From Methanobacteriota archaeon (GTDB lineage Archaea; Thermoplasmatota; Thermoplasmata; UBA10834), in the NCBI GenBank assembly GCA_020348345.1, contig CP070748.1, forward strand, positions 513,210 to 570,566: a stretch of 57,357 nucleotides of DNA, written 5' to 3'. Below the pieces are notes generated by a model. It did no database searches. It was not told the origin of the DNA and worked only from the letters and a program-made list of their open reading frames with translations. Positions 49,685 through 57,357 of this stretch are shown piece by piece (the first letter of the stretch is position 1; the number at the start of each line of letters is the position of its first letter). A program made the position numbers and the translations under genes.

Positions 49685-50283
49685 GTGTACGACCCCCCGA
49701 AGTATCTTCTCTCTATCTTGACCATGTCGTTCAAATACAGTTCCTTGGAGTAATCATAATCATGCTCATAATCACCCAGCCAAGCCGCGACTCTGAAATC
49801 GTGTGTGTAGGGTACGGTTTCGAGCATGTAATCCACGTCCTCCGACGCCGAGTGGTTTATGAAACCACGGATGTTCGAAAGTACTTCGGGGTCCGATACG
49901 AGTTGCTCGTAGTCGTAGACCTTGACCTCGCCCTTCCCCACGTCAGCAAACTCGGTTGGGACTGTGTAGACAAAGGCGACGGGTATCAGTGCGCCATCTG
50001 GGTGGGACCAGTTGTAGATCCTCACCGACCAGCTCAGGCTCGTTATGTGCAGGACCTGTCTTGATGGGTTCTCCAACTCTATGGTGAGAGAGATCAGGAG
50101 GGAGCCGTTCTGAAGCTCCTCTGCTGTCTCAATTGCCGAGGCAAGTCTGATGTTCTGTCTGGCGTCCATCACGCTGACATAGGTCATTGCTGAGAATACC
50201 AATGCTCCTGTAAAGAACAGCGCCGCTGCGATCGAAAGGGTCGCTGCAAACCATCTACTTCGCAGGTCGTCCATGATGCTCAT
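49681..50283 (-). CDS. Hypothetical membrane-anchored extracellular protein of the opp operon
   Basis: About 200 residues starting MSIMDDLRSRWF. One N-terminal helix (residues 15-36) is followed by an extracellular domain rich in beta strands (LLISLTIELENPSRQVLHITSLSWSVRIYNWS), ending with EDVDYMLETVPYTHDFRVAAWLGDYEHDYDYSKELYLN. The strand region recalls LEA/WHy-type domains, which is only a resemblance. It lies directly after oppF, with a GTG at 50307 as an alternative start just after that stop. It and the gene after it look like small accessory proteins of the transporter operon. Confidence 0.65.
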   Translation of the reverse strand: MSIMDDLRSRWFAATLSIAAALFFTGALVFSAMTYVSVMDARQNIRLASAIETAEELQNGSLLISLTIELENPSRQVLHITSLSWSVRIYNWSHPDGALIPVAFVYTVPTEFADVGKGEVKVYDYEQLVSDPEVLSNIRGFINHSASEDVDYMLETVPYTHDFRVAAWLGDYEHDYDYSKELYLNDMVKIERRYFGGSYT

Positions 50284-50307
50284 GGTCCGCCACAACTCCC
50301 TGCACAC

Positions 50308-52176
50308 TCAGAGATCTGGATGCACATCCCCCTCCCGGAATAGAAAGCATGCCACCTGATGTCCGCTGCCGACATCGAAGAGTGGAGGCTCCTCGGCCCT
50401 GATGAACTTGACCGCCACAGCATTCTTCTGAGATCCCTTGACCGTCTTCAGCGAGATCTTGGACACCCTCTCGGCGATGTTGTCTTCGTCTTCTCCACCG
50501 CCCGTAAGGAATCTGGTCAGCATATCTGACAGCATAGACCAGTTCTCCTCTGGTCCCATGATTCGGACCCTCACCCTGCTCCTTCTTTTCTCGACAGGGA
50601 GAACAAGCCCGGCCAGATCGCCCAAATCGTCGGCTGCTATGCGGTTCTCTATGTACTCACTGACGTCTTCCGCTGTCTTGGCCGATGGTTCTCTTGAGTC
50701 GGAGCATGTTACGGTAACCGTCATATCTGACTCGTTGGGGCTGATACGCTTCGCCCCTTTTAGCTCAGGTCTGTTCTTGCGGCGGTGATGCCTAATGTAA
50801 TCCTCTAGGAATGCTTGTGCCAGTTTGAGGTTGGATGAACCGCCGCCTACAGAGAGGATAAGGCGGTTGCCGTCCAAGCTCATGCCAGCGATTATACCAT
50901 GCATCGGATGATCCGGCTCCCTGTAGCCCACCGTGGATTCGAGCAGATCAAACAGTTCGCTGGCGAGGTTCTCAGAGGATATCCGAGCTGGCTTGGAGCG
51001 AATCTCAATGACTCGATCCGTCAGGAGAGTGTCGACCGAATCCACTGCATCCAACAACGGATGGCCCTTCCTTCCCTTGTCCACCAGATCTCTTATGGTG
51101 TTTACGGCTTCAACGGGAGTGGTTCCCTCATTCAGATCAAAGCGCAGCACAAGTCCGTCCGGATGCATCGCTGACACTGCTCTCCCGATGGCTGCGTCCT
51201 CTTTCAGATGGCCGTTCTCCTCAAGCCAGTTGACCATGTCCATGGCCTCCCACCCGCATTCCCTGAATGCCTTCGGGCATCTGGGTCTGAATCGGCAACC
51301 GTATGGGATGTCCGCTGCGCTCGGAACCTCCCCCTTGATATCTATCCTGCCATGCTTCGCATCGGGATCTGGAATGGGCACTGCTGAGAGAAGCGCCTGT
51401 GTGTACGGATGCTTTGGCTCGAATATCACGCTGTCCGTCTCGGCCATCTCCACCACCCTTCCGAGGTACATGACTGCAAGCCTGTCGCTGATGTACCGCG
51501 CGACCGCTATGTCATGCGTGATGAAGAGATAGGGAATGCCGTACTTGTCCCTCAGGTCGAGCATGAGATTCAGAACGCCAGCGCGAATGGAGACATCCAA
51601 CATCGACACGGGCTCGTCCGCCACAATGACTCTGGGTTTGACAGCGAGTGCACGCGCAATGGACACACGCTGCCTTTGCCCGCCACTCAGCTCGTGCGGG
51701 AACCTGTTGAGGTACTCCTTCGCTGGCGCGAGCCCAGCGTCCTCCAGCGCCTGCACAACCATCTCCATCCTCTCCTCCTGCGACTCTCCGATGTTGTGGT
51801 TGAGCAACGGCTCCATGATGGTCTGGGTGACAGTGGTTCGTGGGTTCAGTGACTCGTATGGGTCCTGGAAGACCATCTGAATGTTCCTCCTGAACACCTT
51901 CAAGTCTTGTCCCTCGATGAGCGCTATGTCTCTGCCGAGGAAGAAGACGAGCCCGTCTGTAGGGTCCTCCAGCCTTGTGAGCAGCCTCCCAACCGTCGTC
52001 TTTCCACAGCCGCTCTCGCCCACCAGGCCCAGTATCTCACCGGAACGCATATCGAAATCCACGCCGTCCACGGCCTTCACATAGACGATGTCTTTGCCAA
52101 ATGAGAGAAAGCCCTTCTTGAGTTCGAAGAACTTCTTGAGGTTCCTGACCTTGATGATTGAAGCGGCGTCGGACAT
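50308..52176 (-). CDS. oppF: Oligopeptide ABC transporter ATPase OppF with a large insertion
   Basis: A 622-residue protein. The ATPase core is standard: Walker A GESGCGKT (53-60), Q-loop [13 protein letters not shown], signature [15 protein letters not shown], Walker [13 protein letters not shown]. The C-terminal peptide-transporter domain begins at [16 protein letters not shown] (about 293-308) but is interrupted by about 285 residues. It resumes with [19 protein letters not shown] (595-613). The relevant Cys residues that bind an iron-sulfur cluster in OppD/F-type proteins thus flank the insertion. The inserted part is soluble, with [18 protein letters not shown] and two ferredoxin-like alpha-beta runs ([15 protein letters not shown]). 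I chose MSDAASII, two bases after the oppD stop. Confidence 0.9.
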   Translation of the reverse strand: MSDAASIIKVRNLKKFFELKKGFLSFGKDIVYVKAVDGVDFDMRSGEILGLVGESGCGKTTVGRLLTRLEDPTDGLVFFLGRDIALIEGQDLKVFRRNIQMVFQDPYESLNPRTTVTQTIMEPLLNHNIGESQEERMEMVVQALEDAGLAPAKEYLNRFPHELSGGQRQRVSIARALAVKPRVIVADEPVSMLDVSIRAGVLNLMLDLRDKYGIPYLFITHDIAVARYISDRLAVMYLGRVVEMAETDSVIFEPKHPYTQALLSAVPIPDPDAKHGRIDIKGEVPSAADIPYGCRFRPRCPKAFRECGWEAMDMVNWLEENGHLKEDAAIGRAVSAMHPDGLVLRFDLNEGTTPVEAVNTIRDLVDKGRKGHPLLDAVDSVDTLLTDRVIEIRSKPARISSENLASELFDLLESTVGYREPDHPMHGIIAGMSLDGNRLILSVGGGSSNLKLAQAFLEDYIRHHRRKNRPELKGAKRISPNESDMTVTVTCSDSREPSAKTAEDVSEYIENRIAADDLGDLAGLVLPVEKRRSRVRVRIMGPEENWSMLSDMLTRFLTGGGEDEDNIAERVSKISLKTVKGSQKNAVAVKFIRAEEPPLFDVGSGHQVACFLFREGDVHPDL

Positions 52177-52178
52177 GG

Positions 52179-53372
52179 CTACGCAGTCCTCCTGAGCTTT
52201 TCCCAAAGCTCCTCAGCGAAGTGACAGTATGATATGTGACCTGGCTCCACGGCAACGCCCTCTGGCCGCTCCTCCTGACACTTGCTCTGAGCGTATTGAC
52301 ATCTGGGATGGAACGGACACCCACTTGGAGGCGATACCAGGTCAGGCGGGAAGCCCGGAATGGAAACGAGCCGTCGCCTCTCGCCCTTTACGGAAGGGAA
52401 TGAACCGAGCAGGCCCGCAGTGTACGGGTGGGCTGTGTTCTTGAATACCTGGGACGTCTGACCTATCTCCATGATCAGCCCGGCATACATCACCCCTATC
52501 TTGTCCGATACCTCTGCGACGACGGAAACGTCATGGGTTATTATCATCATAGCCATCTTCAACTGCTCCTGCAGTCGCTTGATCTCCGCCAGTATTCTGT
52601 CCTGTGTGATTACATCGAGCGCTGTTGTGGGCTCGTCCGCGATGACGAATGACGGGTTCAGGGCGAGCGCCAGGGCAATCATCGCCCTCTGCTTCATCCC
52701 TCCCGAGAACTCATGCGGGTAGTTGTCTATCCTGTCAGGAGCGATGCCGACGAACTCGAACAGTTCCTTGGCTCTTTCGCGGGCGACGTTCTCATCAACG
52801 TCCTCGTGTAGCGTAATCGCCTCGATGATCTGGTCGCCAACCCTGAATACGGGGTTGAAAGCGTTCATCGCCCCCTGGAATATCATTGAAATCTGCGTCC
52901 ATCGTATCTTGCGGATGTCCTCGTTATAATCGTCCAACGAACCGTCCTTCCGCGTGGACAGCGCTAGCAGATCAAACGAATATGTGAGCGCGGCGAGCCG
53001 ATCTCTCATCTCATCCGCCTCTGGAGCAGACTTCCTGCCTGAACGGTTCAATTCGTCGAGCTTGCTCTTGATCCTCGATATCTCATTCCTGCGCCCTTTC
53101 GCAGAGTCCTTCAGCTTCCAGTCGTACTCCTTCCTGAACGCGGCGACCCGATCAGGCTCCCTGAAGAAGATCCGTCCTCCTTTGATTCTTCCGTTGGGCG
53201 GCAGAAGTTGTGTTATGGCGTACGCCGCGGTGGTCTTGCCACAGCCGCTCTCGCCGACGAGTCCCATCGTCTCTCCGGAGTCGATGGAAAAGCTGACACC
53301 GTCAACGGCCTTCACCCAACCGTCCTGGATTTCGAAATGGACCTTGAGATCTTCGACTTCGAGCAGGACCAT
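52179..53372 (-). CDS. oppD: Oligopeptide ABC transporter ATPase OppD with a charged insertion
   Basis: A 397-residue ATPase: Walker [10 protein letters not shown]-loop MIFQGAMNAFNP, signature FSGGMKQRAMIALAL, Walker B FVIADEPTTALD, and the C-terminal Cys region GCPFHPRCQYAQSKC. Between GGRIFF and the Q-loop lie about 62 extra residues (71-133), mostly charged and helix-forming (RRNEISRIKSKLDELNRSGRK), that normal OppD lacks. It sits before oppF and after oppC in one operon. It hydrolyses ATP to power peptide import. Confidence 0.93.
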   Translation of the reverse strand: MVLLEVEDLKVHFEIQDGWVKAVDGVSFSIDSGETMGLVGESGCGKTTAAYAITQLLPPNGRIKGGRIFFREPDRVAAFRKEYDWKLKDSAKGRRNEISRIKSKLDELNRSGRKSAPEADEMRDRLAALTYSFDLLALSTRKDGSLDDYNEDIRKIRWTQISMIFQGAMNAFNPVFRVGDQIIEAITLHEDVDENVARERAKELFEFVGIAPDRIDNYPHEFSGGMKQRAMIALALALNPSFVIADEPTTALDVITQDRILAEIKRLQEQLKMAMMIITHDVSVVAEVSDKIGVMYAGLIMEIGQTSQVFKNTAHPYTAGLLGSFPSVKGERRRLVSIPGFPPDLVSPPSGCPFHPRCQYAQSKCQEERPEGVAVEPGHISYCHFAEELWEKLRRTA

Positions 53373-53376
53373 TCTT

Positions 53377-55638
53377 TCATCTCCTCCTGAGGCGCGGGTT
53401 CACCACCTCATCGAAAGCTCTCCCAATCAGATAGAACGCGAGCGACAGCAATGTGATAGCTATTCCCGGAGGCAGCAGCCACCACGGAGCGTCGAGCGAG
53501 TGGCCACTTATCTGCAGATATTGAAGCATCATACCCCAAGTGATGGCGTTCGGGTCTCCGAATCCTAGGAAAGCGAGGATGGCCTCGGTAACGATCGCCC
53601 CACTGATGTTGAAAGTCATGTACAGAAACGCGTAAGGGAGAACGTTGGGGCCTATATGCCGGAATATGAGGCGCATTTCGGACGCGCCCGCAACGATCGC
53701 AGCATCGACGAAAGCTCTCTTCCGGGTCGACAGTGTCACAGACCTTATGACTCTCGCGATGCCCGCCCATGACAGTATCGCGAATATGATGATGATGTTG
53801 AACAGGGAGGGTCCAAAGGCCGCGGCGAACAGGAGCATTATCACCAGGTACGGAAGGCTGAGCATCACATCGGTCGCACGCATCAGCAACTCCCCTATCA
53901 GGCCAGAGTAGAAGCCTGCTACGAGGCCGACGATGGTCCCGATGACCACGGAGAAGAACGCGGCAACGACGCCGACCATTAGCTCCGCCCTGGTTCCGAA
54001 CATGACCTGTGTCAGAATATCGTGCCCTTCATAGTCGGTGCCAAGCGGATAGTAGTTACCCGAGGGATATGTTCCAGGAGGCAAAGGAGCTATGTTCACT
54101 CCAGTCAGCGTCTCAACGAATAACGATCCTTCCTCGGTGATTACTCCGAAGTAATTGCCTGCCCTAGATCCCTCAATGTAGATGTTTCCGAGGAACGAAA
54201 CGGGCGTCGCAGCGCCGCCGCCTGGAGCGCTGAACGTGGCATTGATTTGCAGTTCGTGTGTTGCCAGATATATTGTTCCTCTGTCAGTGCTGAACACATA
54301 CCTGTACTGGCCGATAACATACTGAGGCGGGCTGTTGAGATATCCCTCCACCGTCGAGAAGAGCGAGTTGTTGCCACCAACCCTTCCCGTCTCAGGATCC
54401 AAGCCCACTATCAACCCCCTCTCGCCAGTAGTGCCAACGATGATCATGTTGTCAGGGGACGAATGGAGCGAGGCAATGTCGAAATCGCGAATACCCGGGA
54501 GTATCGGCATGCTTTGCCATGTTACATTACCGGTGACTCTATCGTAGGCGACAACGCGGCCATCAGTCGTCGCGACTGCTATGCTCTCCTTGCCCAGAGC
54601 GGTAGTAGGCTGGTATGGATACTGGAATATCATCATGTCCTGGCCAGTAAGTGGTTCGAATTCCTCGCCGTCGAGGGTGTAGTTGCTTTCCCACTTGAGC
54701 CCTTCAATCGAGACGTTGATGACCTTCTTGGTGAGAAGAGATCTTGTGAGGTTGAGGTCGTATGCCTTTATTCCCACATCCGTCGGCACGATGAGCATGC
54801 TCCCGTTTTCAAAATCGCCGTCCACAACCAGAGGGTTGCCAATAACGGTTGCGTTGGGAAAGGACAGGCTGTTCTTGAAAGCGACCCCGTCTATGCCTGG
54901 CTCGGTGATATCCGGCGGTCGTTTGTTGAACAGCCAGATGTTGTGCTCGTCTGCGAAGGCTAGAGCCAGTCTTCCTTCTTGATAGAGTTGTGAAAAGCCA
55001 TTCCACAGGTTCGAGCTGTAGAGCGGCACGAACGGAATCTCATGCTCGCGGAGGTATATGAAGTCATAGTCATATTCGTATAGAGTCGAGGTCGCGTTCT
55101 CCCCTTCCTCATTCGCGCTCAGGACGAAGAAGAAGGATCTGTAGAAGTGGGTGTAGTCAAGGTAGCTTGCATGCGCGGGCAGTTCGATGATCGTCGGGTT
55201 TCCTATCTCTATGCCTATCTCCTCAGTTTCCTCTCCTATACCTCTCGTAACGGGATAGCTGATGACTGCGCCCTCATCGGAGGAGTATATCATCACCCTC
55301 TCCAGCGGGCGCGCCCTCTCGCTCGAAGTGAGTCCTTTCACCAGGGACCAGTTGGTCTCCGGCGGAAGTTCTCTCGTGGCATAGTCCGCTATGAACGTGT
55401 CAACAGCAGGCGCCTTGAAATCCGCATCGTACGGCGCTGTCCAGGGTGCGGTGATTGCGATCACGAAGAACCCGAGGACGATGCCGAGGCCCGTGACGCC
55501 TGTGAGCGATCTGCGATAGATCTTCCAAGTGCCCCTGAAAGCGACCAGAATCCTCTTGAATGTCTTCATAGAAGCCTCTTGGAGTTCCCTCGCATCGGGT
55601 TTCTTCGACTTGACATTCTTCTTGCCGTTGTTCCTCAA
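53377..55638 (-). CDS. oppC: Oligopeptide ABC permease OppC with a large extracellular propeller-like insertion
   Basis: A 753-residue permease, over twice the usual size of about 300. Residues 1-46 are a basic cytoplasmic tail and 47-66 the first helix (GVTGLGIVLGFFVIAITAPW). The last 236 residues hold the standard LGTDYEGHDILTQVMFGTRAELMVGV, five helices and the EAA-like loop DAAIVAGASEMRLIFRHIGPN. Between them about 440 residues (75-517) form an insertion with repeated beta patterns such as DGRVVAYDRVTGNVTWQ and GLIVGLDPETGRV, resembling a PQQ/WD-type propeller. By topology this loop faces outside. The TTG start overlaps the oppB stop; an ATG 23 codons in (55569) is the alternative. Confidence 0.88.
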   Translation of the reverse strand: MRNNGKKNVKSKKPDARELQEASMKTFKRILVAFRGTWKIYRRSLTGVTGLGIVLGFFVIAITAPWTAPYDADFKAPAVDTFIADYATRELPPETNWSLVKGLTSSERARPLERVMIYSSDEGAVISYPVTRGIGEETEEIGIEIGNPTIIELPAHASYLDYTHFYRSFFFVLSANEEGENATSTLYEYDYDFIYLREHEIPFVPLYSSNLWNGFSQLYQEGRLALAFADEHNIWLFNKRPPDITEPGIDGVAFKNSLSFPNATVIGNPLVVDGDFENGSMLIVPTDVGIKAYDLNLTRSLLTKKVINVSIEGLKWESNYTLDGEEFEPLTGQDMMIFQYPYQPTTALGKESIAVATTDGRVVAYDRVTGNVTWQSMPILPGIRDFDIASLHSSPDNMIIVGTTGERGLIVGLDPETGRVGGNNSLFSTVEGYLNSPPQYVIGQYRYVFSTDRGTIYLATHELQINATFSAPGGGAATPVSFLGNIYIEGSRAGNYFGVITEEGSLFVETLTGVNIAPLPPGTYPSGNYYPLGTDYEGHDILTQVMFGTRAELMVGVVAAFFSVVIGTIVGLVAGFYSGLIGELLMRATDVMLSLPYLVIMLLFAAAFGPSLFNIIIIFAILSWAGIARVIRSVTLSTRKRAFVDAAIVAGASEMRLIFRHIGPNVLPYAFLYMTFNISGAIVTEAILAFLGFGDPNAITWGMMLQYLQISGHSLDAPWWLLPPGIAITLLSLAFYLIGRAFDEVVNPRLRRR

Positions 55639-56597
55639 ATCCGCACCCTCGGGTCGAGATAGCCGTAAATCAGGTCTGCTGCGAAGTTGCCCAGCAAGAC
55701 CAGAAGTGTAATGATGTAGAGAGTGGCCATAGCCACTGGAAAGTCCAATTCATACAACGCATCTATGTACAACGCCCCCATGCCCGGAAAGCTGAACACG
55801 TTCTCAAGGACGACAGCTCCGCCAATCGAGAACACGAAAGCGATGATGAATGAGGTGACCACTGGCAGCATGGCGTTCCTCGCACCATGCTTGAACAAGA
55901 CCTTCCTCTCTGGTAGGCCAATCGCTTTGGCCGTAACCATGTAGTTCTCGCCTATCACATCAAGCATAGCTGTCCTCATCAGCAGGACAGTTCCCGCGAG
56001 AGAAAGGAGTAATAGGACTATCATTGGCAGGCTCACATGCCAAAGAACATCCACCACATATGGTAAGTTATCCGTTGGATCGTACCATCCTGTCAGCGGG
56101 AACCAGTTGAGCTCGGACGCGAATATCACCAGGAATATCAACCCTATCCAGAAGGACGGCATGTTGTAAAACACGAGACTGATGACGACGGAGCCGCCAT
56201 CCAGAATCCCACCCCTACGCCATGCGATGAGGGCTCCGAGGTAGATCCCCACAATGTAGGCGAGTATCGTGGCACCTCCGAACAGAAGTATTGTTCTCGG
56301 TATTCGATCAGATAGAATGTCCCAGACTGGTTCAGCCTGGCTGAAGGAAATGCCGAATTCAAAAGTCAGCATGTTGAACATGTAGTTGAGGTATCGTTTG
56401 GATACCGGCTGGTCGTATCCATACAGACGCGTCATGTACTCTATCTGCGATGGCTGCATGCCCGGGGTCGTCTGGAGAAGATCCTGGGGCTGTGCAGGCA
56501 GCGCCTCGAACATGATGAAGATAAGCGTCAGGATAACCAGTAGGGTGATGAAGGTTTGAATGCTACGAACAGCCACATATCTGCTCATTCCAGCCAT
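55635..56597 (-). CDS. oppB: Oligopeptide ABC permease OppB
   Basis: A 320-residue permease with six helices and standard OppB/DppB marks: an N-terminal helix, LYGYDQPVSKRYLNYM, FGISFSQAEPVWDIL, then the EAA-like loop ENYMVTAKAIGLPERKVLFKHGARNAMLPVVT and the C-terminal GMGALYIDALYELDFPVAMAT. The ATG at 56597 has GGTGAG about ten bases upstream. It overlaps the oppC start by four bases. It is first of the permease and ATPase genes; AT-rich sequence at about 56662-56670 may be the promoter. Confidence 0.95.
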   Translation of the reverse strand: MAGMSRYVAVRSIQTFITLLVILTLIFIMFEALPAQPQDLLQTTPGMQPSQIEYMTRLYGYDQPVSKRYLNYMFNMLTFEFGISFSQAEPVWDILSDRIPRTILLFGGATILAYIVGIYLGALIAWRRGGILDGGSVVISLVFYNMPSFWIGLIFLVIFASELNWFPLTGWYDPTDNLPYVVDVLWHVSLPMIVLLLLSLAGTVLLMRTAMLDVIGENYMVTAKAIGLPERKVLFKHGARNAMLPVVTSFIIAFVFSIGGAVVLENVFSFPGMGALYIDALYELDFPVAMATLYIITLLVLLGNFAADLIYGYLDPRVRI

Positions 56598-56771
56598 TGT
56601 GGAGCCTCTCACCTGCCAGTGGCCCGCTGAGGATGTTGCGATATTATCGCGTATGCCAGTATTAAAGGTTTAGACGAATTCAGAGAGCCGTCTCCATCGT
56701 TATATCCGCACGATGAGAAATGAAAATCGAAGAAAGGGTTTGGCCGAAAGGGTTTGTCGAAGAGCTGTTGC

Positions 56772-57357
56772 CTACATCTTCTCTTCTTCTGGCGCTGGCG
56801 CCTCCGGCTCGGGCATCATCGGTTCTTCGGGCTCGGGCTCTTCCATCTCCATTTCGGAAGGCATCTCTGCGGCCTTCTTGGGCCTCATCTTCATTACCAG
56901 CAATACCAGCACGATCGCTGCGACAATCCATCCGATGGCCGCAAGGGCCCACGCAAGCATATCTGCCTCTCCGTCGCCGTCGCCGGCCCCCTCGACAACG
57001 GTGAAGTCGATGGTCGCTTGATTGGATATTCCCAGTGAGTCCGTAGCCGCGATTACCACTGTGTGCTCTCCCTCGCCCACGTCTTCGAGGACTTCGGATA
57101 TGGCAGCCGCAACCGATCCCGCGGTCACTGTCAGATCCATCGCATCTTCGTTATCGACCTTGAGTGTGACCGCCGCGATGCCGTTGTTGTCGTAGATTGC
57201 AGCGGTGACAGTCGCGTCAGGGCCAACCACTTCTCCATCGGCTGCTGGAGCAGTGATCTCGATCTCCGGGCCCATGTTGTCCACTGCTATCATCATCTTG
57301 GCCGATGCGCCTTCAGGTGCTCCTCCGGTCGTCAACGATATCGCGATCAGAGCCGCA
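56772..57357 (-). CDS. C-terminal part of a surface protein with Ig-like domain, membrane helix and acidic tail
   Basis: The last 194 codons of a gene running off the right edge, whose N-terminus is outside the window. A beta-sandwich domain (GPEIEITAPAADGEVVGPDATVTAAIYDNNGIAAVTLKVDN) resembles bacterial Ig-like domains. A helix (MLAWALAAIGWIVAAIVLVLLVM) anchors the protein, and a strongly acidic, Pro/Met-rich tail (EMEMEEPEPEEPMMPEPEAPAP) ends it in the cytoplasm. It lies upstream of oppB on the same strand, where a binding protein might be expected. It could be the anchoring end of such a protein, but the visible part cannot settle that. Confidence 0.6.
   Translation of the reverse strand, partial: AALIAISLTTGGAPEGASAKMMIAVDNMGPEIEITAPAADGEVVGPDATVTAAIYDNNGIAAVTLKVDNEDAMDLTVTAGSVAAAISEVLEDVGEGEHTVVIAATDSLGISNQATIDFTVVEGAGDGDGEADMLAWALAAIGWIVAAIVLVLLVMKMRPKKAAEMPSEMEMEEPEPEEPMMPEPEAPAPEEEKM

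Noticed and set aside
1..57357. CRISPR array, insertion sequence, prophage or defence island
   Set aside because: No regularly spaced repeats, transposase, integrase, phage structural gene or restriction system was found; the STAND protein is the only possible defence-like gene.

Overview
The window looks like a chromosomal segment of a euryarchaeal archaeon, most plausibly of the Thermoplasmatota. That placement is an inference. What supports it: AT-rich boxes resembling archaeal TATA boxes about 25-35 bases before several starts, frequent leaderless or short-leader starts, tRNA genes with bulge-helix-bulge (BHB) introns, a box C/D guide RNA inside the tRNA-Trp intron, a eukaryote/archaea-type ribosomal protein eL41, a PAC2-family protein, and archaeal forms of the late cobalamin enzymes (CobY, CobZ). 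The many secreted or membrane-anchored proteins, peptidases and peptide transporters suggest a protein- or peptide-using heterotroph. No phage, insertion sequence or CRISPR array was seen.

Layout. 1-3.3 kb: hydrogenase maturation genes hypF (cut by the edge) and hypB, a small membrane protein and a saccharopine-dehydrogenase-like oxidoreductase. 3.4-17 kb: a secreted C45-type N-terminal-nucleophile hydrolase, an N-carbamoylputrescine-amidase-like enzyme, a class III aminotransferase, a multidomain peptide-binding protein, an ABC-2 exporter, membrane proteins and an M28 peptidase. 17.0-17.6 kb: an RNA and ribosome island on the minus strand, with tRNA-Arg(UCU) carrying two introns, a 35-residue eL41 and tRNA-Trp(CCA) carrying a C/D-box intron. 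17.7-21.2 kb: a PAC2 protein, a GT-C-like membrane protein and a GABA-type aminotransferase.

21.3-28.3 kb is a divergent cobalamin module. The minus arm is cobZ-cobS-cobY. The plus arm is cobT-btuF-btuC-btuD followed by a winged-helix protein. Together they import corrinoid and complete the nucleotide loop. The short region between the arms holds a perfect 9+3+9 palindrome containing TATA-like sequence for both directions, so one regulator, perhaps the winged-helix protein at the end of the plus operon, could control both arms. 28.4-40.8 kb holds a nitroreductase, CorA, a class V aminotransferase, a membrane-anchored secreted protein, a wHTH-STAND-TPR protein, a DASS transporter with a one-domain RCK_N partner, MscS plus CBS, and a small kinase-like protein.

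40.8-46.1 kb is a tightly coupled ECF-type transporter operon (EcfT, fused EcfA-EcfA', a YkoE-like S component). Its S component and upstream partner carry four extracellular domains that resemble the sulfite-oxidase molybdopterin-binding fold. This is my main candidate for an undescribed system. 46.2-49.2 kb: a second saccharopine-dehydrogenase-like gene, an AAC(3)-family acetyltransferase and MsrB. 49.2-57.4 kb: an oligopeptide ABC transporter (OppB-C-D-F order) in which OppC carries a roughly 440-residue extracellular propeller-like insertion, OppF a roughly 285-residue insertion and OppD a smaller one. It is followed by two small membrane proteins and preceded by a truncated Ig-like surface protein.
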